A DNA stretch of 64,000 nucleotides from Leadbetterella byssophila DSM 17132 (GCF_000166395.1 NC_014655.1:1426001-1490000); one strand, 5' to 3'. Counted from the first letter of the stretch, positions 25,017 to 33,856 are shown. The notes: generated by a model from the letters alone, not told the origin. A program made the numbers and translations.

Positions 25017-25094
25017 AGATGTCTGATTTGAATGGGTTGTTAAACACCTTACATCAGAATCTTAGCAAAAAGCAAGCCGTTTTTACATAATGAT

Positions 25095-25130
25095 CAAAAA
25101 AAAAGAAAAAAGCCCCTCAAAAAGGGGCTT
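25095..25130 (-). terminator. Terminator of thiL
   Basis: AAGCCCCT (25110-25117) and AGGGGCTT (25123-25130). The minus strand continues into a long T-rich tail (complement of 25095-25111). It lies 13 bases past the thiL stop. Confidence 0.75.
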
Positions 25131-25143
25131 AAGCGCAAAAAAA

Positions 25144-26151
25144 TTATTTCCAACCGGGTGCTTTGATCTCTGTTTTCTCTCCGGAGTTGAGCACTAACCA
25201 GTTCATTTTTTCATTATTCACAAATCCTATAGGAGTCAAATCAAGGATACCTTTTATGTTTTCGTAGTCTTCCTGTTTGATGGTCATTAATAATTCATAA
25301 TCCTCTCCACCATTTACTACTGCCACTACGGGATTAATATTAAATTCTGTACTGGTTTCTAAAGTAAGGTTCTCTATAGGTATGTTATCAAAGAAAACCG
25401 TAAATCCATTTCCTGAGGCTTTTGACAAATGCAGAATTTCAGAAGCGAGACCATCAGATATATCCATCATACTGGTAGGAACCACCCCCTTCTCAGCCAG
25501 TTCATGAATGATATCCATACGGGCATCCGGCTTTAACTGTTTTCCTACGAGGTAAGATTTATTCTCTAATTGAGGTTGCATATTAGGATTAGCCAGAAAT
25601 TCTTGCTTTTCCCTTTCCAAAACCTGAACCCCCATATAGGCAGCACCAAGATCTCCGGTCACACAAAGGATATCGTTTTCCCTCGAGCCGCTTCTAAGAA
25701 CCAGTTTATCTTTGGTTACTTCACCTAAAACAGATACTGAAATCACAATTCCGGCCCTCGATGCAGTGGTATCACCACCTACAAGATCTACATTATAAGC
25801 TTCACACCCCAGATGGATGCCTTCATATAATTCATCTACTGCTGCTAATCCAAACCTATTACTTATAGCTATAGATACCGTAATCTGTTTAGGAATACCA
25901 TTCATGGCCGCAATATCAGAAACATTTACAGCCACCGCTTTGTATCCTAAATGCTTCAAAGGATGGTAGGCTAAATCAAAGTGAACACCTTCCACCATTA
26001 GATCTGTACTTAATAAGGAATAGTGCGAGCCTTGATCTATCACCGCAGCATCGTCTCCTATACCTACAAAAGAAGTAGTATTTTTCAAAGATGTTTGACT
26101 CTTAATTCTGTCTATGAGTCCAAATTCACCTAGTTCTTCAAGTTTCTTCAT
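25144..26151 (-). CDS. thiL: Thiamine-monophosphate kinase
   Basis: 335 residues. It phosphorylates thiamine monophosphate to thiamine pyrophosphate using ATP. Recognised motifs are FVGIGDDAAVI near residue 28, STDLMVEGVHFD, VNVSDIAAMNG, LVGGDTTAS and MDISDGLASE. These form the ATP and metal sites of the AIR-synthase-like superfamily. TPP is the cofactor of pyruvate dehydrogenase, whose beta subunit is encoded divergently across a 465-base gap. No TPP riboswitch was recognised upstream. Confidence 0.95.
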   Translation of the reverse strand: MKKLEELGEFGLIDRIKSQTSLKNTTSFVGIGDDAAVIDQGSHYSLLSTDLMVEGVHFDLAYHPLKHLGYKAVAVNVSDIAAMNGIPKQITVSIAISNRFGLAAVDELYEGIHLGCEAYNVDLVGGDTTASRAGIVISVSVLGEVTKDKLVLRSGSRENDILCVTGDLGAAYMGVQVLEREKQEFLANPNMQPQLENKSYLVGKQLKPDARMDIIHELAEKGVVPTSMMDISDGLASEILHLSKASGNGFTVFFDNIPIENLTLETSTEFNINPVVAVVNGGEDYELLMTIKQEDYENIKGILDLTPIGFVNNEKMNWLVLNSGEKTEIKAPGWK

Positions 26152-26164
26152 GATGCAAAGTTAA

Positions 26165-26172
26165 CAAAAATA
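26165..26172 (-). promoter_or_regulatory. -7 box candidate upstream of thiL
   Basis: Minus-strand TATTTTTG (TAnnTTTG) 14 bases before the ATG. A second match, TAACTTTG, lies at 26156-26163, too close to the start for a normal leader. No -33 box. Confidence 0.35.
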
Positions 26173-26417
26173 TTGGTATGCTTTAGGAAGCATATTACTT
26201 CCAAAATGCCCATAATCTTATTATTAAAAAATTTTATTAATCACTTGATAACAAACTCATTCCTTTCGCTTTTCCCTCAAATGTCTATACATATGTAATT
26301 CATACACAATTCATTATTATCATTTTGACACAATTCCCCGAAACGTTACTGAACGATGGGAAGATTTTTTTTAAAAAAAATAGGATTTATACTTTTTTTT
26401 AATTCCAAAAAACCTAT

Positions 26418-26540
26418 TACATTTGCAATGTCAAAAATGATTGTGCAATCGATAACCTATGGGGTTAAAGATTTAGAGATAAAAGTTGTGTGGATTTAGT
26501 AGCGGGAAAGGCTGGGGCGATTGCTCCAGTCCTTTTTTTT
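26418..26540 (+). ncRNA. Candidate small transcript with a 20-codon ORF and terminator
   Basis: In the 465-base gap between thiL and pdhB. TACATTTG (26418-26425) matches the -7 consensus. A 20-codon frame (26437-26499, beginning MIVQSITYG and ending VVWI) follows. Then a hairpin AAGGCTGGGGC/GCTCCAGTCCTT with eight T (26508-26540) closes a unit of about 105 bases. It could be a small RNA, a micro-protein gene or the leader of pdhB. The remaining sequence of the gap is AT-rich with no gene. Confidence 0.4.
26508..26540 (+). terminator. Terminator in the thiL-pdhB gap
   Basis: AAGGCTGGGGC (26508-26518), loop GATT, GCTCCAGTCCTT (26523-26534) and a run of T to 26540. One bulge and a wobble pair interrupt the stem. 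No annotated gene lies upstream on this strand, which is why a small transcript is suspected. Confidence 0.65.
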
Positions 26541-26578
26541 ATTAGCGAAAATGATTTTCGTATGTGAGCATCGTGTAC

Positions 26579-26586
26579 TATTTTTG
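26579..26586 (+). promoter_or_regulatory. -7 box of pdhB
   Basis: TATTTTTG (TAnnTTTG), 30 bases upstream of the ATG at 26617 and downstream of the small-transcript terminator. Only a weak -33 match. Confidence 0.4.
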
Positions 26587-26616
26587 TAGCATTATAGCAG
26601 GTAGAATAAATTCAAT

Positions 26617-27600
26617 ATGAGAGAAATTCAATTCAGAGATGCCGTTAAGGAAGCTATGTCCGAAGAGATGCGGAGAGACGAGACGGTTTTTTTAATGGGT
26701 GAAGAAGTTGCAGAATACAACGGTGCCTATAAAGCCAGCCAGGGCATGCTAGATGAGTTTGGCCCTAAAAGAGTTATCGACACTCCCATCGCCGAGTTAG
26801 GTTTCGCCGGTATTGGAGTAGGAGCAGCCATGAACGGTTGTAGACCTATCGTTGAATTCATGACCTTTAACTTTTCATTAGTAGCCATTGATCAAGTGAT
26901 CAACAGTGCTGCTAAGATTATGGCCATGTCTGCTGGACAATATTCTTGTCCAATCGTTTTCCGTGGACCTACCGGTAACGCCGGACAGCTAGGTGCACAG
27001 CACTCCCAAAACTTTGAAAACTGGTATGCTAATACTCCAGGCCTTAAAGTAGTAGTTCCTTCTAACCCTTATGATGCAAAAGGACTATTAAAATCATCTA
27101 TCCGTGATAATGACCCTGTCATCTTTATGGAGTCAGAGCAAATGTACGGTGATAAAGGCATGGTACCTGAAGGAGAATACATCATTCCTCTAGGACAAGC
27201 AAATGTAGTACAAGAAGGTACAGATGTAACCATCGTCTCTTTCGGTAAAATGATCCCAAGAGTAGTACTACCTGCCATAGAAGAGTTGAAAAAAGACGGC
27301 ATCAGCGTAGAGCTGATTGACCTACGTACCGTTCGACCAATTGATTACGCTACTGTAGTTCAATCTGTGAAAAAGACGAATCGCTGCGTAGTAGTAGAAG
27401 AAGCTTGGCCTCTAGCTGCTATTTCCAGTGAAATATCTTATCACTTACAAAGAAATGCATTTGATTACTTAGACGCTCCGGTGATCAGAGTAAACAGTAT
27501 GGATATTCCGCTTCACTACGCACCTACTTTGATTGAGGCCACTCTTCCAAATGTAGAACGCACAGTGAAAGCAGTAAAAGAAGTACTTTACAAGAAGTAA
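26617..27600 (+). CDS. pdhB: Pyruvate dehydrogenase E1 component, beta subunit
   Basis: 327 residues. It forms with the alpha subunit the thiamine-diphosphate enzyme that decarboxylates pyruvate for acetyl-CoA synthesis. Motifs are FLMGEEVAEYNGAYKAS (Glu that activates TPP), RVIDTPIAELGFAGIGVGAA, EFMTFNFSLVAIDQ and FRGPTGNAGQLGAQHSQ. The C-terminal transketolase domain has SFGKMIPRV and VVVEEAWPLAAISSEI. The branched-chain homologue is less likely given the FRGPTGNAGQ stretch. The alpha subunit is not in the window. It is a single-gene unit with a terminator. Confidence 0.95.
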   Translation: MREIQFRDAVKEAMSEEMRRDETVFLMGEEVAEYNGAYKASQGMLDEFGPKRVIDTPIAELGFAGIGVGAAMNGCRPIVEFMTFNFSLVAIDQVINSAAKIMAMSAGQYSCPIVFRGPTGNAGQLGAQHSQNFENWYANTPGLKVVVPSNPYDAKGLLKSSIRDNDPVIFMESEQMYGDKGMVPEGEYIIPLGQANVVQEGTDVTIVSFGKMIPRVVLPAIEELKKDGISVELIDLRTVRPIDYATVVQSVKKTNRCVVVEEAWPLAAISSEISYHLQRNAFDYLDAPVIRVNSMDIPLHYAPTLIEATLPNVERTVKAVKEVLYKK

Positions 27601-27618
27601 GAAGAACTTATTCAAAAA

Positions 27619-27647
27619 AATAAGCGGGTTAGCCCGCTTATTTTTTT
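27619..27647. terminator. Bidirectional terminator pdhB / thioredoxin-like gene
   Basis: AATAAGCGGG pairs with CCCGCTTATT around TTAG, flanked by A and T runs. The stop codon of the convergent gene (27638-27640) lies inside the stem. Confidence 0.75.
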
Positions 27648-28159
27648 ACATATGTCTTTGAATATGTCCCAGCTTTAAAACTATCAAACTTCTCTGAAAG
27701 GTGATGATTCCCTCCTATATAGGTTATCACCTGATGAAAATCCTTCGCTTCCATATAACCCGGCACAGGTTGGATCATCCCAAACTTCTCATCTAAATAC
27801 ACTATACTAGGATAACTCATCTTTCCTTGTAACAAAGCTATAGCTGCTTCATGAGCTCTGTTAGCCGCATTAAACTTATATGTAGTCCCTCCTAATACCA
27901 CATCTTTCTTACTTTCCGCATTAAACTTCACAGCATAATAGTTCTGATTCACGTATTTCACTACATCCGGGTCCGTAAAGGTCTTTTGATCCATTACCTT
28001 ACACCAACCACACCAATCCGTGTACACATCAATCATGACCTTCTTAGGCGTGGTCTGAATCTTACTAAAAGCTTCTTCTAAGCTTATCCAATTAATCTTG
28101 GCGTTCTGTGCACTCGCTGAACCAGCAGCCAGTAGCAATAGAACCATCATTTTTTTCAT
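27638..28159 (-). CDS. Secreted thioredoxin-fold protein (CGWC)
   Basis: 173 residues from the ATG at 28159, chosen because it starts a signal peptide (MKKMMVLLLLAAGSASAQ); a longer frame from 28183 is possible. The motif KVMIDVYTDWCGWCKVMD is the active site of the thioredoxin_7/DUF255-like group, followed by the cis-proline region SYPSIVYLDE. It probably reduces or isomerises disulfides in the periplasm. The upstream side is shared with the divergent M20 gene. Confidence 0.9.
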   Translation of the reverse strand: MKKMMVLLLLAAGSASAQNAKINWISLEEAFSKIQTTPKKVMIDVYTDWCGWCKVMDQKTFTDPDVVKYVNQNYYAVKFNAESKKDVVLGGTTYKFNAANRAHEAAIALLQGKMSYPSIVYLDEKFGMIQPVPGYMEAKDFHQVITYIGGNHHLSEKFDSFKAGTYSKTYVKK

Positions 28160-28214
28160 ATTGAACGGTATAAATACATTCATTACAACGCAAATTATGT
28201 ACCAAAATATGTAT

Positions 28215-28222
28215 TACTTTTG
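28215..28222 (+). promoter_or_regulatory. -7 box of the M20 amidohydrolase gene
   Basis: TACTTTTG (TAnnTTTG), 17 bases before the ATG at 28240; this gives a very short leader. Confidence 0.4.
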
Positions 28223-28239
28223 CATAAAAAAAATCGGCA

Positions 28240-29415
28240 ATGCTCTCCTCCTTTCAAAATCTAGCAAAAGAATTTTTTCAGGATACCGTGAAACTTAGAC
28301 GACACCTTCACGCCCATCCCGAACTGTCCTTCTTAGAAAAAGAAACCTCTGCCTTTGTAGCCAAAGAGCTACGAAACATAGGTTTAAACCCTCAGGAAGG
28401 TGTGGCGGATACCGGCGTCACGGCCCTTATTCAAGGAGAAAGAGGAGATGGACCATGCATAGCTTTACGTGCCGATATGGATGCCTTACCTATTACAGAA
28501 CAAAATCAAGTTCCCTACGTATCTCAGAATCCTGGTGTAATGCACGCTTGTGGCCACGATGTACATACTTCCAGCCTCCTTACAGCAGCACGGATCCTTA
28601 ATACTCTAAAAGGGAATTTTGCCGGTTCCGTAAAGTTGATTTTCCAGCCCGGAGAGGAAAAAGCTCCTGGTGGCGCTTCATTAATGATAAAAGAAGGAGT
28701 ACTAAATGGAGTAAATGAGATAGTAGGACAACACGTAGCGCCAAACATACCCGTAGGTAAGATAGGTTTCAGAGAAGGCATGTATATGGCCAGCACAGAC
28801 GAAATCTACATGCGTGTTCACGGAAAAGGAGGCCACGGTGCATCACCTCATACTTGCGTCGATCCTGTAGTAGTTTCCAGTCATATCATCGTGGCTTTAC
28901 AACAGATCATTTCACGGAATAAAAATCCTTCTTACCCCTCCGTTCTTACCTTTGGAAAGGTGGTAGCAGAGGGAGCTACTAACATCATCCCTAACGAAGT
29001 TTACATAGAAGGCACCTTCAGATGTATGAACGAGGAATGGAGAGCAGAAGGTTTGCAAAAAATGCAAAAAATGGCAGAGAACATGGCTGAAGCCATGGGT
29101 GCCCGTTGTGAGTTTTGGGTAGTAAAAGGATATCCTTTCTTGAATAACCATCCAGAATTAACCCGAAGAATCCGTCAACATGCCACAGAGTATATGGGGG
29201 AAGAAAACATTGTAGATCTAGATTTGTGGATGGGAGGAGAAGATTTCGCTTTCTATTCTCAGGTGGTAGACGCCAGTTTCTACAGATTAGGTACCAGAAA
29301 CGAAGAAAAAGGAATTATTTCAGGAGTTCATACTCCTACCTTTGACATAGACGAAAAAGCTTTGGAAATAGGCCCTGGTCTCATGGCGTACATGGCTTAT
29401 AAAGAGCTTGCCTAA
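28240..29415 (+). CDS. M20 family amidohydrolase (N-acyl-amino-acid/hippurate hydrolase-like)
   Basis: 391 residues. Metal-binding motifs are MHACGHDVHTS, FQPGEEKAPGGAS, the dimerisation-domain start GKGGHGASPHTCVDPV and the late GGEDFAFYSQ. It opens with LRRHLHAHPELSF, the classic start of the IlvE/hippuricase-like M20D amidohydrolases. It removes acyl groups from amino acids in the cytoplasm (no signal peptide). The exact substrate (N-acetylated amino acids, hippurate or IAA-type conjugates) cannot be told. The last codons form half of a perfect hairpin with the end of nth. Confidence 0.92.
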   Translation: MLSSFQNLAKEFFQDTVKLRRHLHAHPELSFLEKETSAFVAKELRNIGLNPQEGVADTGVTALIQGERGDGPCIALRADMDALPITEQNQVPYVSQNPGVMHACGHDVHTSSLLTAARILNTLKGNFAGSVKLIFQPGEEKAPGGASLMIKEGVLNGVNEIVGQHVAPNIPVGKIGFREGMYMASTDEIYMRVHGKGGHGASPHTCVDPVVVSSHIIVALQQIISRNKNPSYPSVLTFGKVVAEGATNIIPNEVYIEGTFRCMNEEWRAEGLQKMQKMAENMAEAMGARCEFWVVKGYPFLNNHPELTRRIRQHATEYMGEENIVDLDLWMGGEDFAFYSQVVDASFYRLGTRNEEKGIISGVHTPTFDIDEKALEIGPGLMAYMAYKELA

Positions 29416-29431
29416 GCTATCTTAGGCAAGC
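29406..29431. terminator. Palindromic gene ends of M20 and nth
   Basis: GCTTGCCTAAG (29406-29416), loop CTAT, CTTAGGCAAGC (29421-29431): an 11-bp perfect stem covering the last codons of both convergent genes. No strong T run follows, so it may be a structured mRNA end rather than a classical terminator. Confidence 0.5.
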
Positions 29432-30098
29432 CTTCTTCTGCTTTCGTTAAGCCGTATTTTTGGATCTTTGGATACAAATTACAAAACTCCGTGATCCCAC
29501 ATTCCCCACATTTAGGATTCCTTGCTATACAAGTATACCTACCGTGCAATATCAACCAATGATGGGCTTTGGGTATAATATCTCTAGATAAGTATTTTAC
29601 TAATTCCTTTTCCACAGCCAGTGGGGTCTTAGACTTGGGGGAAACTAAGCCAAGTCGGTGAGAAACCCTAAAAACATGCGTATCTACTGCCATGGTAGGC
29701 TTTTGATGAATAACAGAAGCGATAACATTGGCCGTCTTTCTACCCACTCCAGGCATTTTGACCAAGTCCTCTATTGCAGAAGGAACCTCATTGTTATATT
29801 GATCCACAAGGATCTTAGCCATACCTACCAAATGTTTAGCTTTATTGTTAGGATAGGATATGCTCCGGATATATTCAAATACTTCTTCAGGCTCCGCATG
29901 TTTTAACACCCTTGCGTCCGGATACCTTGCAAATAACTCGGGAGTGACCATATTTACTCTCTTATCTGTGCATTGAGCAGATAGGATTACAGCCACCAGC
30001 AATTCATAAGGATTAGAATACATCAATTCCGTTTCCGGGTTAGGCATATGTTCTCCAAAGTAAGAGATTATACCTGCGTATCTATCTTTCTTTAACAC
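29412..30098 (-). CDS. nth: Endonuclease III (DNA glycosylase/AP lyase)
   Basis: 228 residues. Removes oxidised pyrimidines and cuts at the abasic site in base-excision repair. The helix-hairpin-helix LVKMPGVGRKTANVIAS contains the catalytic Lys, and MAVDTHVFRVSHRLGL the catalytic Asp. The C-terminal 4Fe-4S cluster has C-x6-C-x2-C-x5-C (CIARNPKCGECGITEFC). It lies 3 bases downstream of nspC, so cotranscribed. Confidence 0.97.
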   Translation of the reverse strand: MLKKDRYAGIISYFGEHMPNPETELMYSNPYELLVAVILSAQCTDKRVNMVTPELFARYPDARVLKHAEPEEVFEYIRSISYPNNKAKHLVGMAKILVDQYNNEVPSAIEDLVKMPGVGRKTANVIASVIHQKPTMAVDTHVFRVSHRLGLVSPKSKTPLAVEKELVKYLSRDIIPKAHHWLILHGRYTCIARNPKCGECGITEFCNLYPKIQKYGLTKAEEGLPKIA

Positions 30099-30101
30099 GG
30101 C

Positions 30102-31241
30102 TTATAGTCGGTCTTTAAAGGTTTCGTATCCAAAGGATTTTAAGAGTTCAAATGAACCATCTTCTCTCAAAACCCCTATTGAAGGTAATCCTACCCCATT
30201 AAATGTAGTGGTCTTTACCATAGTGTAATGAATCATGTCATTGAAGACGATGGTATCTCCTTCTTTCAATTCCTGATCAAATGAGTATTCGCTCATGTAA
30301 TCCCCAGCCAAGCAAGTCATCCCACCCAGTCTATACACAAATTTACCTTCTACCGCTTCAGATTCTGCTCCCCAAACCTTGGGCTTATATGGCATCTCTA
30401 AGGTGTCAGGCATATGGGCCGCAAATGAGACATCTAAGATGGCAATCTTTACCCCTAATGAGTCTACTATATCCAAGACTTTGGACCTAAGAAATCCCGT
30501 TTCCCACCCTATCGCGGAGCCGGGCTCCAGAATGACCTCAATATTATATTTTGCTTTTAGGTTTTGAATCAAACCTATCAAATGCTCGTGATCATATCCC
30601 TTTCTGGTCATCAAATGGCCTCCACCTAAATTTAACCATTTGGCTTGATGTAATAAATGACCGAATTTCCCTTCTATATGAACTAAGGTCCTCTCTAAAA
30701 CGTAAGAGTCATTTTCGCAAAGCGTATGTGAATGCAAGCCTTCAATCCCTTCCGGCAAGGTATCTCCCAATAGATTCCTAGTGATTCCTAGTCTGGAACC
30801 TTTTATCGCGGGATTATACATATCTACCTCCACCTCTGCATATTCAGGATTAATCCTCAAGCCCATGGATATCTTTCTAGGGAAGGCTTTTACTTTGTCT
30901 TTGTATTTCTCGTATTGATTTAAGGAGTTAAAAGTGATATGTGAACTGTATTCCATCATTTGGTCAAACTCCTCTTCCTTATATGCCGGACAATACGTAT
31001 GAGCTAAAACTCCCATTTCCTCCACAATCAGTCGGGCTTCATTTAAGGAACTGGCTGTAGCTCCAGATAAATATTGCTTTACCAATGGAAACTTAGAGTA
31101 AAAAGAAAAACCTTTCAATGCTACGATAATCTCAGCACCGGAGCGATCCTGCACGCTTTTTAATAGTTCAAGATTATTTTTAAGTAATTTTTCTTCCAAT
31201 ACAAATGCAGGAGATGGTATGCTTGAGAAATCGATTGCCAT
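30102..31241 (-). CDS. nspC: Carboxynorspermidine/carboxyspermidine decarboxylase
   Basis: 379 residues from the ATG at 31241 (MAIDFSSIPSPAFVLEE). It performs the PLP-dependent decarboxylation that ends the alternative spermidine/norspermidine pathway. PLP lysine: IIVALKGFSFYSKF, Lys43. Also GLRINPEYAEVEVDMYNPA, HSHTLCENDSY, NLGGGHLMT, LEPGSAIGWETG and GGMTCLAGDYMS (the active-site Cys region). The partner carboxyspermidine dehydrogenase is not in the window. It is followed directly by nth. Confidence 0.95.
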   Translation of the reverse strand: MAIDFSSIPSPAFVLEEKLLKNNLELLKSVQDRSGAEIIVALKGFSFYSKFPLVKQYLSGATASSLNEARLIVEEMGVLAHTYCPAYKEEEFDQMMEYSSHITFNSLNQYEKYKDKVKAFPRKISMGLRINPEYAEVEVDMYNPAIKGSRLGITRNLLGDTLPEGIEGLHSHTLCENDSYVLERTLVHIEGKFGHLLHQAKWLNLGGGHLMTRKGYDHEHLIGLIQNLKAKYNIEVILEPGSAIGWETGFLRSKVLDIVDSLGVKIAILDVSFAAHMPDTLEMPYKPKVWGAESEAVEGKFVYRLGGMTCLAGDYMSEYSFDQELKEGDTIVFNDMIHYTMVKTTTFNGVGLPSIGVLREDGSFELLKSFGYETFKDRL

Positions 31242-31265
31242 GTATATTTTGTTTCCTTTAAACCA

Positions 31266-31273
31266 CAAAATTA
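31266..31273 (-). promoter_or_regulatory. -7 box of nspC-nth
   Basis: Minus-strand TAATTTTG, 25 bases before the nspC ATG. Confidence 0.4.
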
Positions 31274-31384
31274 CAAAGCCTTGCAGCATTTTCCTTTCTG
31301 ATTTTGAAAAATAAGTAGACCTTGGTGCTTTTGGAGTTCTGATATTTTTTTATAAACTTTCCAAAACAAACACAAAAGTTCCCT

Positions 31385-32569
31385 ATGTCTACCGGCATAA
31401 TTATAGCCCTTTGTATTCTCGTTTTAATAGCCTACTTATTTGATATTACTGCCTCCAAGACAAGGATTCCGGCAGTCATATTGCTATTGCTATTAGGTTA
31501 TGCCGTTAAGGTAGTGGCTTTGACCTTAGATCTTCCTCTGCCTCCTTTGGATCCTATCTTACCCGTTTTAGGAACTATAGGTTTGATATTGATCGTATTA
31601 GAAGGGGCATTAGAGTTACAGTTGGACCGTACAAAGTTCCCCTTCATTCGGAAGAGCATGCTTTTAGCGCTTTTGCCCATATTAGGCTTAAGTTTTACCA
31701 TAGCAGGGGCTTTCTACTATTTTGATGAATGTTCTTTTAAAGATGCTTTGAGCTCTGCCATTCCCTTTGCTGTCATCAGTTCGGCTATTGCTATACCTAG
31801 TGCCCGAACTCTGGATAAGGAAAACAGATCATTCGTCACCTATGAAAGTAGTTTTTCAGATATTTTCGGAGTGATATTGTTCAATTTTGTTACTGAAAAT
31901 GACCATATAGGTACAGGAACCTGGGGGCAATTTATCTGGCAAATTCTGCTGATCTTAGTTATCTCTTTTGTCGCCACTTTGCTTTTGGCCCTTTTTATGA
32001 ACAATATCAGGCACCATATCAAGTTCGCCCCTATCATTGTTATCATCATTCTTATATACTTCGTATCCAAAGTTTACCATCTTCCGGCTCTGATCTTTAT
32101 CCTTCTTTTCGGCCTGTTCCTAGAGAACATAGATGAATTACAGGATTACAAGTTCTTTAAGAAGTTCCATCCGGAAAGGTTCAGTACAGAGGTCCATAAA
32201 TTTAAGGAACTAACTGGGGAATTCGCCTTCCTGGTGCGTGCTTCCTTTTTTATTTTATTCGGATTCCTATTGGAAAGATCAGAGATACTAAACCATGCTA
32301 CCATAGCCTGGGCTATTGGTATCACGGCTACCATCTTCTTATTCCGAGGCATTTTCCTTAAACTTTTCCGCTTGCCCTTAAAACCCTTGGTGTTTATGGC
32401 ACCTCGGGGACTGATCACCATTTTACTTTTCTTATCCATTCCGGCCTCGAAACAGATTGCTATTGCTAACAAATCACTAGTGATTCAAGTCATTATACTT
32501 TGTGCCTTAGTGATGATGATAGGCTTAATGAAAAATTCTAACAATGAAACTGAACATCAAACACCTTAA
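31385..32569 (+). CDS. Cation:proton antiporter (CPA family)
   Basis: 394 residues, almost entirely membrane: about 12 hydrophobic segments starting GIIIALCILVLIAYLFDITA. The family core shows LILIVLEGALELQLD and the region SSAIAIPSARTLD-x-E-x-YESSFSDIFGVILF, comparable to the ion-binding discontinuous helices of NhaP/KefB-type antiporters. It exchanges Na+ or K+ for protons across the inner membrane. No C-terminal TrkA domain. It overlaps nagA by 26 bases. Confidence 0.88.
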   Translation: MSTGIIIALCILVLIAYLFDITASKTRIPAVILLLLLGYAVKVVALTLDLPLPPLDPILPVLGTIGLILIVLEGALELQLDRTKFPFIRKSMLLALLPILGLSFTIAGAFYYFDECSFKDALSSAIPFAVISSAIAIPSARTLDKENRSFVTYESSFSDIFGVILFNFVTENDHIGTGTWGQFIWQILLILVISFVATLLLALFMNNIRHHIKFAPIIVIIILIYFVSKVYHLPALIFILLFGLFLENIDELQDYKFFKKFHPERFSTEVHKFKELTGEFAFLVRASFFILFGFLLERSEILNHATIAWAIGITATIFLFRGIFLKLFRLPLKPLVFMAPRGLITILLFLSIPASKQIAIANKSLVIQVIILCALVMMIGLMKNSNNETEHQTP

Positions 32570-33629
32570 TGGAGGTGCTTCCGCAACCTTAGAAATTGAA
32601 AACGGCATTATAAAAAACATACTTCCCTTAGAAAGTACAACTTATGACTATATCCATCTGGCACCTGCACTCGTAGATGCACACATCAATGGAGGTGAAC
32701 AGTTGCACTTTACCGCAAATCCCACAGAAGAAACACTCTGGGATATGCATTATGCGGCAGCAAAAAATGGAGTTGGCTACCAAATCCCGGCATTGATTAC
32801 CTCAGACTTGGAAACCCTGTTTAAAGGCATAGAAACTGTACAAGAATTCAGGCAGAAGAACCCGGAACAGAGCATCATAGGTTTACATCTAGAAGGTCCT
32901 TTCATTTCGATTGAGAAAAGAGGTGCTCATTTAACGGAGTACATCCGCAAACCTGAACTAAGCCTGATTAATGAGATCCTTTCTGCAGCTAAAGGAATGC
33001 CCTTGATGATGACCATCGCTCCAGAACATTTTGATAATGACACCATATCTTATCTATTGGAAAAAGGCGTAATAGTATCCGTAGGTCATTCAAATTGTAC
33101 CTATGAAAGGGCTATGGAAGCATTTGGATTGGGAGTCAAATGGATCACCCATTTGTTTAACGCCATGTCTCCCTTTACCCATAGGGCACCGGGATTAGCC
33201 GGAGCAGCGCTGAGTCATCCAGAAGTGTACTGTCCCATCATACCAGATGGAGTACATGTGCATCATGCTACTGTTAAATTGGCTCTAAAACTAAAGAAAG
33301 ATAAGATATTCTTCATTTCAGATGCGCTATTCCAAAATGGGCTAAAAACCCATTTCCAATGGAGAGCCTTTGATGCAAAACTTTTAGACGGAAAATATAT
33401 AAATTCAGACGGAAACCTAGCAGGGGCCAATATTTCAATGGCAGATGCCCTATTTACAGGGGTTCATGAATATGGCTTAAGTCTAAGTGACAGTCTAAGA
33501 AAATGTACTTCCTTACCGGCAGAAGCCCTGGGCTTACCTATAGGAAGAATAGAAGTGGGCCATCCGGCAAAATTCATTACTTTTGACGAAAATTTCGAGG
33601 ACATTCAATTGCTATGCGTGAAGAACTGA
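32544..33629 (+). CDS. nagA: N-acetylglucosamine-6-phosphate deacetylase
   Basis: 361 residues of the amidohydrolase fold. Converts GlcNAc-6-phosphate to glucosamine-6-phosphate in amino-sugar and cell-wall recycling. Seen: PALVDAHINGG (metal region), GLHLEGPFISIEKRGAH (metal Glu), VSVGHSNCTYERAMEA, ITHLFNAMSPFTHRAPG, VYCPIIPDGVHVH and FFISDALFQNG (catalytic Asp). The start overlaps the antiporter, and the end overlaps the next small gene by 16 bases. A slightly short protein for the family (usually 370-400). Confidence 0.93.
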   Translation: MKLNIKHLNGGASATLEIENGIIKNILPLESTTYDYIHLAPALVDAHINGGEQLHFTANPTEETLWDMHYAAAKNGVGYQIPALITSDLETLFKGIETVQEFRQKNPEQSIIGLHLEGPFISIEKRGAHLTEYIRKPELSLINEILSAAKGMPLMMTIAPEHFDNDTISYLLEKGVIVSVGHSNCTYERAMEAFGLGVKWITHLFNAMSPFTHRAPGLAGAALSHPEVYCPIIPDGVHVHHATVKLALKLKKDKIFFISDALFQNGLKTHFQWRAFDAKLLDGKYINSDGNLAGANISMADALFTGVHEYGLSLSDSLRKCTSLPAEALGLPIGRIEVGHPAKFITFDENFEDIQLLCVKN

Positions 33630-33856
33630 TTAAGGCGTTAGAGCTTGTGTTGGAGGGAAACTGGGATGAGGCCCATGAAATTGCGCAGTCAAAAGAAGGA
33701 CAAGCAGAGTATGACCGCGTACATGCCCTACTGCATAGAATAGAAGGAGATGAATGGAATGCCCGTTACTGGTATAATCGATGTGGAATTCCATTCCCTA
33801 AAATAAGTACCGAAGAAGAAGCAAAAATGCTTCTTCAACAGTATCATTTTTTATAA
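33614..33856 (+). CDS. Small conserved protein, possibly helical repeat
   Basis: 80 residues: LVLEGNWDEAHEIAQSK, then EYDRVHALLHRIEGDEWNARYWYNRCG, a pair of helices of TPR-like flavour with conserved aromatic and His residues. I recall it only as a conserved hypothetical of Bacteroidota. It overlaps nagA by 16 bases, so it is coupled to it. Its end overlaps the convergent DUF1684 gene by 13 bases. Confidence 0.75.
   Translation: MREELIKALELVLEGNWDEAHEIAQSKEGQAEYDRVHALLHRIEGDEWNARYWYNRCGIPFPKISTEEEAKMLLQQYHFL

Noticed and set aside
25144-26616. TPP riboswitch near thiL
   Set aside because: No CUGAGA/ACCUGA-like core was seen in the gap; the leader of thiL is too short.
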